DNA of 64,000 nucleotides from CAZGRP01 sp964527995 (GTDB lineage: Bacteria > Zhuqueibacterota > Zhuqueibacteria > Oceanimicrobiales > CAZGRP01): NCBI GenBank assembly GCA_964527995.1, contig CAZGRP010000003.1, forward strand, positions 110,468 through 174,467, given 5' to 3'. The position numbers and the translations under genes were made by a program. Shown one piece after another: positions 36,747 to 45,215 of this stretch. The first letter of the stretch is position 1. Each line of letters starts with the position of its first letter. A model generated the notes under the pieces. The model did not search any database. It saw only the letters and a program-made list of their open reading frames with translations, and was not told the DNA's origin.

Positions 36747-37099
36747 CCACGTGCGTCTTGCTTGAAGCTTTGCGCAGCCCCCTCGGCCGTCTTGTAGGTC
36801 TTGAAGATTGTGTTCAGCTTTGTCATCACCAGGATCCCCTCCATCAGCTCGTTCACACCTGCAAGACGCAGGTCACCACCCCGCTGGCGGAGAGAAGTGA
36901 GGGCCGAGATGAGAATGCCGAGGCCGGAGCTGTTCATGCGCTTCACCTCTTCGAGGTCGACAACGATCTGCGTGACCCCTTGGTCGATAAGCTCATAAAC
37001 GGCCTGCCGAAAATCCTCGGAATCAGGCGGTCCGCCCAGGAGCTTGCCGCTCAGGCTCAACACCGCTACATCATCGATCATTCGCTTTTTGATCTTCAT
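36743..37099 (-). CDS. STAS-domain anti-sigma factor antagonist
   Basis: A 118-residue SpoIIAA/RsbV-like protein. The core VDLEEVKRMNSSGLGIL carries the serine (S57/S58) that a partner kinase would phosphorylate and the downstream PP2C would release. No anti-sigma kinase gene is adjacent, so part of the switch lies elsewhere. AGGAGGGTCGG precedes the ATG, and a promoter lies at 37157-37185. Confidence 0.93.
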   Translation of the reverse strand: MKIKKRMIDDVAVLSLSGKLLGGPPDSEDFRQAVYELIDQGVTQIVVDLEEVKRMNSSGLGILISALTSLRQRGGDLRLAGVNELMEGILVMTKLNTIFKTYKTAEGAAQSFKQDARG

Positions 37100-37156
37100 C
37101 CGACCCTCCTCTGTTCTTCGCTCTCAGGCGATCTACGCAGGCGACAACTCGGACTT

Positions 37157-37185
37157 AGTATAAGAGTTGAGCGTCTAAAAGTCAA
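37157..37185 (-). promoter_or_regulatory. Sigma-70-type promoter for the STAS-PP2C-ligase operon
   Basis: Minus strand: TTGACT, 17 nt, TATACT. The leader to the STAS ATG is about 50 nt. Between this and the rpsT promoter (37186-37349) I see no gene. Confidence 0.7.
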
Positions 37186-37349
37186 GAAGAAAGTTGGCGC
37201 TAGAAACTCAAGAAACCAGCCCTTACGCCCATTTGTCCGCGGCGCCTTCTGTTCTTCTCGAGAAGCCATGGCGGCAGGCAGGCATCCGCGTCTGGGGTGC
37301 ACAACGGCCTCGGATGGGCGAAGCGAACCGGGCTCCGGTCAATTGCCTA

Positions 37350-37378
37350 TTGACATTTCAGGGCTGCTTTTGTATATT
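37350..37378 (+). promoter_or_regulatory. Sigma-70-type promoter for rpsT
   Basis: TTGACA, 17 nt, TATATT on the plus strand. This is the closest match to consensus in the window and fits a highly expressed ribosomal gene. The leader to the ATG at 37415 is about 30 nt. Confidence 0.8.
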
Positions 37379-37414
37379 ATGCCCGTTACAACGGATCAGA
37401 AACCCAGGTGATAA

Positions 37415-37669
37415 ATGGCGCATAGCAAATCGGCAAAAAAGAGAATTCGGCAGAGCGAGAAAGCGCGGATACATAACCGCCATTACCGCTCTATGATGAA
37501 AACGTTTATCAAGCGGGTGCTGGCGGCTCCGGACAAGACAGCCGCGGAGGCGGAGTTGCGCACCACTGTCGCGCTTCTGGACAAATTGGCGTCGAAACGG
37601 ATCATTCATCGAAATAAGGCGGCCAACCAGAAATCGAGGTTGACTCGCTACGTCAATCAGCTGACCTAG
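37415..37669 (+). CDS. rpsT: 30S ribosomal protein S20
   Basis: An 84-residue, lysine/arginine-rich protein beginning MAHSKSAKKRIRQSEKARIHN, the S20 signature. It binds 16S rRNA early in 30S assembly. A monocistronic unit: own promoter 20-odd nt upstream of the leader, AGGTGATAA before the ATG, and a terminator just after. Confidence 0.97.
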   Translation: MAHSKSAKKRIRQSEKARIHNRHYRSMMKTFIKRVLAAPDKTAAEAELRTTVALLDKLASKRIIHRNKAANQKSRLTRYVNQLT

Positions 37670-37694
37670 ATCACAATCCTCCAGTACGAAGTTT

Positions 37695-37762
37695 GAAACC
37701 GGGTGTGCGTCACGACCGGTAACCCCCCTAATCCCGGTGTGACAGTCGCCCGGTTTCTTTTT
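37695..37762 (+). terminator. Extended nested terminator of rpsT
   Basis: An outer stem GAAACCGGG/CCCGGTTTC is followed at once by a run of five T. Inside it a second stem GTCAC(g)ACCGG/CCGGTGTGAC closes a C-rich loop. The T-run and position fit an intrinsic terminator, but the 45-nt structured interior is longer than usual. Confidence 0.75.
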
Positions 37763-37789
37763 GCCCGCCGCCGGGTGCAGACTTCCCTG

Positions 37790-37821
37790 AAAACCAAAAG
37801 GGCAGGACATTCGTCCCGCCC
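37790..37821 (-). terminator. Intrinsic terminator of guaB
   Basis: On the minus strand a 9-bp stem GGGCGGGAC/GTCCTGCCC (one G-U pair) with loop GAAT is followed by TTTTGGTTTT. It lies about 75 nt past the guaB stop. Confidence 0.85.
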
Positions 37822-37896
37822 TCATGCTTGCGGCCGCAGCAACAGCGAAGCATAGTTTCGTTGCGGCACCTCGGAAAGCAGCGCCACCGGTGAAGT

Positions 37897-39369
37897 TCAG
37901 TATCGATCACCCAGCTTGTAGTTGGGGGCCTCGCGTGTGATGATGACGTCGTGAGGATGACTCTCGCGCAAACCCGAGGCGGTGGTGCGCACGAACCGAG
38001 CCTGCTTGAGCGCCTCAATGTTCGGTGCTCCGCAATACCCCATCGACGCGCGAAGCCCACCGACCATCTGGAAGACGACCTCACCAAGCTTGCCTCGGTA
38101 GGGGATGCGGCCCTCGATGCCCTCCGGCACCAGTTTCTTGACGTTTTCCTCCCCTTCCTGAAAGTAGCGGTCCCCACTGCCCTGCCGCATGGCCGAAAGT
38201 GAGCCCATCGCCCGATAGACCTTGTAGCTCCTGCCCTGAAGAAAGACCTCTTCGCCGGGGCTCTCCTCGGTTCCTGCAAACAGATTGCCGATCATGACGG
38301 CGTCGGCGCCTGCCGCAATCGCCTTGGCGATGTCGCCAGTCTGCTTGACACCGCCGTCGGCGATCAAGGGAACTCCATGTTTGACGCATGCCTCGGCGCA
38401 TTGCATGATGGCCGTCAACTGCGGCACGCCAACCCCTGCAACGATTCGCGTCGTGCAAATCGACCCGGGACCGATGCCCACCTTGATCGCATCCGCACCG
38501 GCGGTGATGAGATCTTCGGCAGCCTGGCGGGTGGCGACATTGCCCGCCATCAACTCCACGGTCGGAAAGCGCTCCTTAAGGAGCTGTACGGTTTTCAGCA
38601 CACCTTGCGAGTGGCCGTGCGCCGTGTCGACGACGAGGATGTCAACCTGAGCATCCACCAGCGCCTGAGCCCGCTCCATCGTGTCTGAGGCCACACCGAC
38701 GGCCGCCGCCGACAGCAGTCGCCCCTGGGAATCTTTGGCGGCGTTGGGAAACTTGCGCTTCTTTTCGATATCTTTTACCGTGATCAAGCCACGCAGGTGA
38801 CCCTGTTCATCCACGACGGGGAGCTTCTCGATGCGATGCCGATGCAGCAGTTGCTCGGCTTCTTTCAGGGTCGTGCCGATCGGCACGGTGACCAGGTTCT
38901 CTTTGGTCATGAACTTGCCCACGGGCTCGCTGAATGCCGGCTGGAACCGCAGGTCGCGGTTTGTCAAGATGCCGACCAGTTTGTTATCATCATCCACGAT
39001 GGGCACGCCGGAAATGCGGTAGCGCTGCATCAAGGCCAGGGCCTCGCCGACGGTGCGGTCGGCACCAAGCGTGATCGGATTGGTGATCATCCCACTCTCG
39101 GAACGCTTGACCCGGTCGACTTCCTCGGCCTGACGCGAAATCGACATGTTCTTGTGGATGACACCCACACCGCCTTCTCTCGCCAAAGCGATCGCCAGCC
39201 GCGACTCGGTCACGGTGTCCATGGCGGCACTGACCAGAGGAATGTTGAGACGCAAGTTGCGTGTGATCCGCGTCTCCGTGTTGACCTGTTTCGGCAACAC
39301 CGACGACTTGGCCGGAACCAGCAGCACGTCGTCGAATGTCAAACCGACATCAATCACCTTTTCCATCAT
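37897..39369 (-). CDS. guaB: Inosine-5'-monophosphate dehydrogenase
   Basis: GuaB oxidises IMP to XMP, the first committed step to GMP. The 490-residue TIM barrel has catalytic C305 in PGSICTTRIVAGVGVPQ and an inserted CBS pair (about 95-205) that binds regulatory nucleotides. AAMDTVTESRLA and GRIPYRGKL flap motifs are present. It starts 28 nt after hutH and ends at a strong terminator. Confidence 0.97.
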   Translation of the reverse strand: MMEKVIDVGLTFDDVLLVPAKSSVLPKQVNTETRITRNLRLNIPLVSAAMDTVTESRLAIALAREGGVGVIHKNMSISRQAEEVDRVKRSESGMITNPITLGADRTVGEALALMQRYRISGVPIVDDDNKLVGILTNRDLRFQPAFSEPVGKFMTKENLVTVPIGTTLKEAEQLLHRHRIEKLPVVDEQGHLRGLITVKDIEKKRKFPNAAKDSQGRLLSAAAVGVASDTMERAQALVDAQVDILVVDTAHGHSQGVLKTVQLLKERFPTVELMAGNVATRQAAEDLITAGADAIKVGIGPGSICTTRIVAGVGVPQLTAIMQCAEACVKHGVPLIADGGVKQTGDIAKAIAAGADAVMIGNLFAGTEESPGEEVFLQGRSYKVYRAMGSLSAMRQGSGDRYFQEGEENVKKLVPEGIEGRIPYRGKLGEVVFQMVGGLRASMGYCGAPNIEALKQARFVRTTASGLRESHPHDVIITREAPNYKLGDRY

Positions 39370-39397
39370 TCTGCCCGATGTTTGTTCCTCGCAGAGT

Positions 39398-40939
39398 TCA
39401 AAGCTGCCCCACCAGGGGCTGGACCGCCTGCAACAGTTCGCCCGTGCGGATCAGTCGTTTCGCCGCGGCGATGTCCAGATGGAGCAAACGATCCCGATCG
39501 AGATGGGGCACCTGCGCCCGCACGGCCTCCAGCGCGGCCTTGGTTGCCGGAGCCGGTTGCAGAGGACTCCGCAGGTCGAGCCCCTGGCAGGCACACAGAA
39601 GTTCGATGGCCAGCACAGTCTCGGTATTTTCGACGATGTCGCGCGCCTGCCGGGCGGCCACGGAGCCCATGCTTACGTAGTCTTCCTTGTTCGCGGAAGT
39701 GGGGATCGAATCGACCGAGGCGGGGTGCGCCAACACTTTGTTCTCGGAGACCAGACTCGCCGCCGTCACCTGAGCGATCATGAATCCGGAATTCAAACCT
39801 CCATGTTCTGTCAGGAATCCGGCCATGTCACTCATGTCCGGATCGCACAGGTACTCGATTCGACGTTCCGAAATGTTCGCCAGCTGCGCCATGACCTGGG
39901 CAAGGAGATCCATGGCGATGGCCACAGGATGGCCGTGGAAATTCCCCCCGGAGAGAACTTCGCCTTCCTCTGCAAACACCAGCGGGTTGTCGGTCGCCGC
40001 ATTGATCTCTGCTTCGAGAACACTGCGCACGTAGCCGACGGCATCGCGAATGGCACCGTGGACCTGCGGCATGCAGCGCACGCTGTAGGCATCTTGAACG
40101 CGGCTACAGGTGACGTGCGACTGTCGGATTTCACTCCCTTCGATGAGCTTCCGCAGGTTTTCGGCGACGCGAATCTGACCCGGCAGCCCACGTGCCAGTT
40201 GAATGCGGGCGTCCCAGGCCACAGGCGTGGCGAGCAACCCTTCGGCGCTCATCGTACCGATGAGGTCGGCGTGGCGGCACAGGTTCTCGGCCTGAAGGAG
40301 ACTGAGGCTTCCGATGGCAGTCATGAACTGGGTTCCGTTCAGCAGAGCCAGGCCCTCTTTCGCCTGCAAACGGAGCAGCGGGATCTCAGCCGCCTCCATC
40401 GCCTGCCGTCCAGGCAGACGCTGCCCACGGTAGACGGCCTCACCAAGACCGACCATCGGCAGCGTCATGTGCGCCAGGGGTGCCAGATCACCGGAGGCGC
40501 CTACCGAACCCTGCTCCGGAATGACAGGATGAACACCGCGGCGGAGCATTTCGAGCAGCGTTTGAGCGGTTTCCAACCGGCACCCCGAATACCCTTTGGC
40601 CAGCGTATTCAGCTTCAAAACCAAAACGGCGCGGGTGACCTCCTCCGGGAGGGCCGGGCCCACGCCTGCAGCATGACTGACCACCAGATTCTCTTGTAGT
40701 TTTTCGATGTCGCTGTCGGGAATTCGCACGTCCGCAAATCGCCCAAAGCCGGTGTTGACGCCGTAGGCCACCTCGCCGCTGCGGAGAAGCTGGCTGATCA
40801 CCTGCCGCGACGCCCGAATACGCTCCACAGCTTGGGGCGTCAGGTTGATGTCAGTAAAGCCGGCAGCGACGTCGGCCACATCTTCAAGGGCGAGCGTCTC
40901 TCCATCAATGCCCAGAGGGCGTGTGCGGGAAGACCCCAT
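39398..40939 (-). CDS. hutH: Histidine ammonia-lyase
   Basis: HutH deaminates histidine to urocanate. The 513-residue protein has the A148-S149-G150 triplet (GASGDLAPLAHM), which self-cyclises into the MIO electrophile, and Y59 in YGVNTGFG. The ATG at 40939 is supported by AGAGGGAG upstream; the frame is open to 41032. No hutU, hutI or other histidine-degradation gene is near. A relative such as a tyrosine ammonia-lyase or aminomutase cannot be excluded by sequence reading alone. Confidence 0.87.
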   Translation of the reverse strand: MGSSRTRPLGIDGETLALEDVADVAAGFTDINLTPQAVERIRASRQVISQLLRSGEVAYGVNTGFGRFADVRIPDSDIEKLQENLVVSHAAGVGPALPEEVTRAVLVLKLNTLAKGYSGCRLETAQTLLEMLRRGVHPVIPEQGSVGASGDLAPLAHMTLPMVGLGEAVYRGQRLPGRQAMEAAEIPLLRLQAKEGLALLNGTQFMTAIGSLSLLQAENLCRHADLIGTMSAEGLLATPVAWDARIQLARGLPGQIRVAENLRKLIEGSEIRQSHVTCSRVQDAYSVRCMPQVHGAIRDAVGYVRSVLEAEINAATDNPLVFAEEGEVLSGGNFHGHPVAIAMDLLAQVMAQLANISERRIEYLCDPDMSDMAGFLTEHGGLNSGFMIAQVTAASLVSENKVLAHPASVDSIPTSANKEDYVSMGSVAARQARDIVENTETVLAIELLCACQGLDLRSPLQPAPATKAALEAVRAQVPHLDRDRLLHLDIAAAKRLIRTGELLQAVQPLVGQL

Positions 40940-40990
40940 GTGGCTCCCTCTGTTGTCGACTCGTACGGCATCACGGAATTCTTGACTCCA

Positions 40991-41019
40991 ATTGTAATCA
41001 AAATTGCCCTCAGAAGCAA
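40991..41019 (-). promoter_or_regulatory. Probable promoter for hutH-guaB
   Basis: Minus strand: TTGCTT, 17 nt, TACAAT. It lies just past the upstream terminator at 41035-41071, about 45 nt before the hutH ATG. The -35 box is weak. Confidence 0.5.
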
Positions 41020-41034
41020 CCGCTTTCTCCAAAC

Positions 41035-41071
41035 AAAAAAGCCAGGCCTCACAGAAAAAGCGAGGCCTGGC
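41035..41071 (-). terminator. Intrinsic terminator ending the FtsZ/pseudo-Hpt operon
   Basis: A perfect 10-bp stem GCCAGGCCTC/GAGGCCTGGC with an 11-nt loop is followed on the minus strand by TTTTTTG. It sits 21 nt after the stop of the 430-residue protein. Confidence 0.9.
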
Positions 41072-41091
41072 CCAAGCGGTCCGTCCCGTTC

Positions 41092-42384
41092 TCAGAAAAT
41101 GCGCTTGGTCAAGATGGTTCGGACTTTCCAGATCAGCCCATGCCCCTGGGAGTGGCTCCCTATCGGCTTCTTTTCACCGCGACCGTTCACGCTTCCATTG
41201 CCGCCGGCCATGTCGCTCCAGCTCTGCCTCACGGCTTCGAATTCCCTCATGACGTATTCACGCTTTCGTTCCAAGTCGCGATCGCGAACCCGGTAGGAGT
41301 GCAGGAACTCGATGCCAAGTCGGACGGCCTCTACCGCGGCATGCGTCTGTGCCGTCTTCTTGCGGCAGATCTCGTCGACGACTTGCAGGAACTCTGCCGA
41401 GAAAGCATGGATCGGCCTCAGGTCGAGCTTGAAGGCGTTATCTCGCACCGCGCGCAAAATGTCGTGGACCCGCTGCCAGGTGCTGTCTTCTTGGGGATCC
41501 CGCACCAGCTCCTCCAGCATCTCCCTCAACGATTGGATCCGGACCTCAAGCTCCTCCGCGAACACTTGCGCGAAGAGATCGAATTCCCTCGCAATTTCGG
41601 GACCCCAGGTTGAGGTGTCTGCGGGGTCTGCGGCCGCAGCCGAATCTTCATACGCACCAGCACCCGATTCTTCGAGGCCTGCAGGCTCTTCCTCATACGA
41701 CTCTCCGGGTATCTCGTCGCTGCGTTGCTGATCCTCTGTTGCGGGTTCCTCGAGGGGTACCTCGGGCAGGGCCTGCGGCTGCTCTTCATGAGGCACCTCC
41801 TCAGATGCCCCGGGCTCAGCCTCCTGGCCCGGCACCAGCGGCTCTGCTGAACCTCGGGCTTTCGTCTCGCTCAGCAGTCGCAGCAGGCCCTCATCCTCGA
41901 CGATATCAAACAGCTCTACCTCGTCGCCGGAAGGCTGCCGCGCGCTCTCGGAATCGTCCAGAACAAATGTGAGGGGTTGCTCCTCTGCAGGCTGCCGGCC
42001 TGCGGGTTGGTCCTGCTCATCCATCATGCGCCGCAGGACGCTCACAGCCTCGAGGATGTTCTGCCGCCAGCGAGAACTCACGGGCTTGTTACCACGGAGG
42101 GCCTTGCGGGCGTTGGCGTGGATCTCGCCAGCCAGCGCCTCGATGTCTTCATAGCCGTAGACCATCGCCAGGTCGCACAACATCTCGGCGGCGTGCGACA
42201 AATCTTCCAGGGCGTCATGGTCTGCCCCGGAGGCCTCCAGCAAGCCGAGCGCCCGATCGCTCTGGTCCAGACAGGCGAGCACCTGGCGCCTGAACAGCTC
42301 TGTCAACTGGATGGGATCAACCATGACAGGATGCTGGCGCTCCTCAAGCCTGCGGTCGATATCTACCTGGTCTGTGCCGATCAT
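41092..42384 (-). CDS. Acidic helical protein with two Hpt-like modules lacking the histidine
   Basis: A protein of up to 430 residues with no family I can name. An N-terminal helical bundle (about 25-115) has a CheA-P1/Hpt-like core, HAAEMLCDLAMVYGYEDIEALA, with E67 at the place of the phospho-acceptor histidine. A long Glu/Pro-rich disordered stretch spans about 120-265. A second bundle (about 265-375) contains VHDILRAVRDNAFKLDL, with R311 at that place. The start could be ATG at 42384 or 42324. It follows the FtsZ gene by 27 nt and ends at a strong terminator. Core resemblance to residues 405-435 of the 770-residue protein upstream suggests duplication. Confidence 0.75.
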   Translation of the reverse strand: MIGTDQVDIDRRLEERQHPVMVDPIQLTELFRRQVLACLDQSDRALGLLEASGADHDALEDLSHAAEMLCDLAMVYGYEDIEALAGEIHANARKALRGNKPVSSRWRQNILEAVSVLRRMMDEQDQPAGRQPAEEQPLTFVLDDSESARQPSGDEVELFDIVEDEGLLRLLSETKARGSAEPLVPGQEAEPGASEEVPHEEQPQALPEVPLEEPATEDQQRSDEIPGESYEEEPAGLEESGAGAYEDSAAAADPADTSTWGPEIAREFDLFAQVFAEELEVRIQSLREMLEELVRDPQEDSTWQRVHDILRAVRDNAFKLDLRPIHAFSAEFLQVVDEICRKKTAQTHAAVEAVRLGIEFLHSYRVRDRDLERKREYVMREFEAVRQSWSDMAGGNGSVNGRGEKKPIGSHSQGHGLIWKVRTILTKRIF

Positions 42385-42411
42385 GACGGAACAGTCTGTT
42401 GGTCAACCGAT

Positions 42412-44157
42412 TCAGTCGCGCCGGGAGGTGGTGGCCTGCGGCAGTTCGGAGGACAGGGGCGCCGCCACGACACCTTCCCCGGCCTGTGGTTTTCCCCCAT
42501 CCGAAATGAGATTTTGAAACCGTTGGAGCAGATTCTCGGCTTCTGTGACCGCTTCGTCCTCACTGGCGATCATCCCTACCAGCACATCCGGCACTTGCCG
42601 CAGAAGCTCCATCAGCTCCGTTGAGGTGGCGAGATCACCGCCAAGCAATGCCTCTGCGACTTCCTCCACGGCGCCCGCCAGTTCAGCCACCTTGCTGAAA
42701 GCGAACAACTCGGCCGAGTTGCGCAAGGAGATACATGCGTTCTTGATCTCCTTGAGGGAGCGATCGCGGTCGGGCTCGCTCAGGCGGGCCACTGCCTGGC
42801 TCAGAATCGACACATCGGCCTCGGTTTCCTCCTCGAAGATCGTATTGAACACACGCGTCGGACCCGGCTTTCCCTTCCACTTGGCTTTCGGTCTCACCGG
42901 CTTCTGAATAGCCTCTCCGGCATCGGCCGTGCCGTCTTGCTTCTCGCTCCGCTCGCTGAGACGCTGCGGCAAGTGCGTGTCCTGAATCTCGAAAGAGACC
43001 TGCTTCGATCCACTGGCGCTGCCTTCGTCAGGCTCCGGCCGGGCCGACGTCTTGGTTCCGGCCTCGCGCACGGCTGACTTCTTGGGCAGGCTTGCGAAAG
43101 GACTCGAGTCGCGCAACCCGGTGGCGATGATCATGACGCGCAGCGTATCTTTCATGCTGTCGTCCAGGCGGGCTCCCCAAATGACCCGTGCAGACGGGTC
43201 AAGCTTTTCGGCAACAGCCTTCATCACCGTCTTGGCGTCCTTCAGCGACATATCCGGCCCGCCGGTGATATTGATCAAGGCACTCTTGGCTCCGGTGATC
43301 TCGACTTCGAGGAGAGGATTGCGCACCGCCTTTTCGACGGCATCGCGGGCACGCGACTCGCCGTCGCTTTCCCCGAGCCCGATCATCGCGGTGCCGCCAT
43401 TTGTCATAACCGCCCGCACGTCGGCGAAATCGAGGTTGACCAGCCCCTTCTCTGTGACCAACTCCGTGATTCCTTTGACAGCGTTCACAAGAATCTCGTC
43501 GGCTACTTTGAAGGCCGCGTTGAGAGGCAGGTCGGGGACGATCTCGAGGAGCTTGTCATTCTGGACGACGATGACCGTATCAGAATGCTGGCGCAGTTTT
43601 TCCAGCCCCAGGCGGGCATTCTCCCAGCGCAGCACCCCTTCTTCGGTGAAAGGCAAGGTGACCACAGCGATTGTCAGCGCTCCCATGCCGCGGGCGATCT
43701 CGGCCACGACCGGCGCCGAGCCCGTGCCTGTGCCGCCACCGAGGCCGCATGTGACGAACACCATGTCGCTCCCAGCCAGCGCCTCCTCGATCTCCTGGAG
43801 GCTTTCGCGCGCCGACTCTTCGCCGATTTCAGGATTGCTGCCCGCTCCGAGCCCATTCGTAATCGTCTTCCCAATCAGAATCTTGTCGTCGGCACTGGCG
43901 AAGAGCAGGTCCTGAGCATCGGTGTTCACGGCGATGGCTTCCACACCTTTGACACCGACCTCCATCAGCCGCGTCAACGTGTTGTTGCCGGCTCCACCGG
44001 CACCGACCACGCGGATGCACGTCCGATGTGCGCCCAGCACGGACTCCAGTTCCTTGTCTTTCGCGCTTCTGCTCGCGTGGTCAGACCTGGCGGACCGGCC
44101 AGTGTCGCGCTGCCGCTTGCCTGCACTGTCGAGTGCCGCTTTGATCACCTGATCCAT
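42412..44157 (-). CDS. ftsZ: Archaeal-type FtsZ with C-terminal Hpt-like extension
   Basis: A 581-residue tubulin-superfamily GTPase. Residues 45-350 form the FtsZ core: VVGAGGAGNNT, GLGGGTGTGSAP (139-149) and the T7 loop NLDFAD (N241, D243, D246), so polymerisation-linked GTP hydrolysis should be intact. VNTDAQDLL, DKILIGK, GLGAGSNPEIG and PLLEVEITGA read like archaeal FtsZ1 rather than bacterial FtsZ. No C-terminal FtsA/ZipA-binding peptide is seen. After a linker, residues about 441-552 form a helical module like a CheA P1 domain (ACISLRNSAELFAF), with I476 in place of histidine. AGGAGAAAAGGA precedes the ATG. It is not in a dcw cluster and is probably not the main division FtsZ. Confidence 0.9.
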   Translation of the reverse strand: MDQVIKAALDSAGKRQRDTGRSARSDHASRSAKDKELESVLGAHRTCIRVVGAGGAGNNTLTRLMEVGVKGVEAIAVNTDAQDLLFASADDKILIGKTITNGLGAGSNPEIGEESARESLQEIEEALAGSDMVFVTCGLGGGTGTGSAPVVAEIARGMGALTIAVVTLPFTEEGVLRWENARLGLEKLRQHSDTVIVVQNDKLLEIVPDLPLNAAFKVADEILVNAVKGITELVTEKGLVNLDFADVRAVMTNGGTAMIGLGESDGESRARDAVEKAVRNPLLEVEITGAKSALINITGGPDMSLKDAKTVMKAVAEKLDPSARVIWGARLDDSMKDTLRVMIIATGLRDSSPFASLPKKSAVREAGTKTSARPEPDEGSASGSKQVSFEIQDTHLPQRLSERSEKQDGTADAGEAIQKPVRPKAKWKGKPGPTRVFNTIFEEETEADVSILSQAVARLSEPDRDRSLKEIKNACISLRNSAELFAFSKVAELAGAVEEVAEALLGGDLATSTELMELLRQVPDVLVGMIASEDEAVTEAENLLQRFQNLISDGGKPQAGEGVVAAPLSSELPQATTSRRD

Positions 44158-44272
44158 TCCTTTTCTCCTGATCGAACGGATTTCCGCATCCTTTCACCAT
44201 TCACCATGCGCTGAATTGCTCTGCACATCTCTCCTCGATGCTCACCTTCGCGCCGACACAGCCAAGCCAGCA

Positions 44273-45115
44273 TCAAAACCCAAACGCTCCCACACGGCTC
44301 CTTCGGCCTCGCAGGCGGAATCGCCTTTCACGCTCCTCTTCTTCTACTGCTTCCATAGAACTCCGGCTGTTCTTGGCAACCTCGACCTTTGTAACCACTC
44401 GTAGCATCGGCGGCTTTGTCAAATGCTTAATCGTTCGCACCAGACTCCAGACACTTTTCTGGCGGTCATCTGGGTCTTGAGCTACAGAGCGCAGCGTGTG
44501 CACCGCCCGGAAGATCGCCAGCCAGCCGGCTCGATCGATCGGCTGCTCTCGTGAAATCAGCCCAGCCGCATACTTCTCCATCGCTTCGGGCAGCAGCGCC
44601 AGTCTGTCCAGACCCAGCTTCCGGCAGAGCCCCTTGAGGGAGTAAGCCGCCAGTTCGACATCTTCAAGCGCGAAAGGATCGTGCGGCTGTTGCTTTAGCC
44701 TAGCCAGGGCTTCTTCGAAGACACCAAAGTACAACTCGGCCTCTGCCACAAACCGCTCGAACATGCCACCCCCGGACTTCTCCACGGTGCCCCTGGCGAC
44801 AGCCTTCCGGGGGGCGGTCTTGCGTTGCCGCGTTTGCAGCGCGGGGGACTCATCGGTTATCGAAGGCTGGGCTTGCCTCCTTGGGGCAGCCGCCTGGTCA
44901 ACGCCTGACTCTCGGCGCACCTCTTTGATGAGCTGCATCAGCTCGGCGTCATCCTCTCCGGGGAGATGGAAGGTATCCTCCTCTTTCGCAGCCGTATCCT
45001 TCCGTTCAGTTTCAGCCGGGGCGACCGGCAACGAAGGAAGCGACGGCTGTGCTTCCTTGCGGCTCTCGGGCGCCTGGTCTTTTCTCCCCAGCAGAAACGT
45101 CTGGGGCGACCGTTC
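44273..45115 (-). CDS. C-terminal part of 770-residue acidic Hpt-like protein (split by false gap)
   Basis: This is the 3' part of the gene that starts at 46740. Its first 18 codons repeat the last 18 codons before the gap, in the same frame. If the 55-bp overlap is merged, one 770-residue protein results. This part holds a charged linker, then a helical bundle (merged residues about 605-715) with DVELAAYSLKGLCRKLGLDRLA. The match to the Hpt pattern A-H-S-L-K-G is close, except that the histidine is Y648. A basic tail (RERRFRLRGRRSR) ends it. FtsZ follows after 115 nt. Confidence 0.75.
   Translation of the reverse strand, partial: ERSPQTFLLGRKDQAPESRKEAQPSLPSLPVAPAETERKDTAAKEEDTFHLPGEDDAELMQLIKEVRRESGVDQAAAPRRQAQPSITDESPALQTRQRKTAPRKAVARGTVEKSGGGMFERFVAEAELYFGVFEEALARLKQQPHDPFALEDVELAAYSLKGLCRKLGLDRLALLPEAMEKYAAGLISREQPIDRAGWLAIFRAVHTLRSVAQDPDDRQKSVWSLVRTIKHLTKPPMLRVVTKVEVAKNSRSSMEAVEEEERERRFRLRGRRSRVGAFGF
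45061..45115. repeat. 55-bp contig-end overlap, left copy
   Basis: Identical base for base to 45216-45270 on the other side of the N run. An exact 55-bp match at two contig ends is what a de Bruijn assembler with k = 55 leaves when it fails to join adjoining contigs. Confidence 0.9.
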
Positions 45116-45215
45116 NNNNNNNNNNNNNNNNNNNNNNNNNNNNNNNNNNNNNNNNNNNNNNNNNNNNNNNNNNNNNNNNNNNNNNNNNNNNNNNNNNNNN
45201 NNNNNNNNNNNNNNN
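45116..45215. other. 100-N scaffold gap
   Basis: Exactly 100 N, the conventional filler for a gap of unknown size. The flanks overlap by 55 bp and the reading frame continues when they are merged, so the real gap is probably zero. Confidence 0.95.

Noticed and set aside
36623..37411. 262-codon plus-strand frame across the STAS gene and its promoter
   Set aside because: Antisense to a clear STAS gene; no domain and no start signal.
44938..45115. Arg-rich protein tail read across the N run
   Set aside because: It arises because 100 N shifts the frame. Merging the 55-bp overlap puts the sequence back into the frame of the 770-residue protein.
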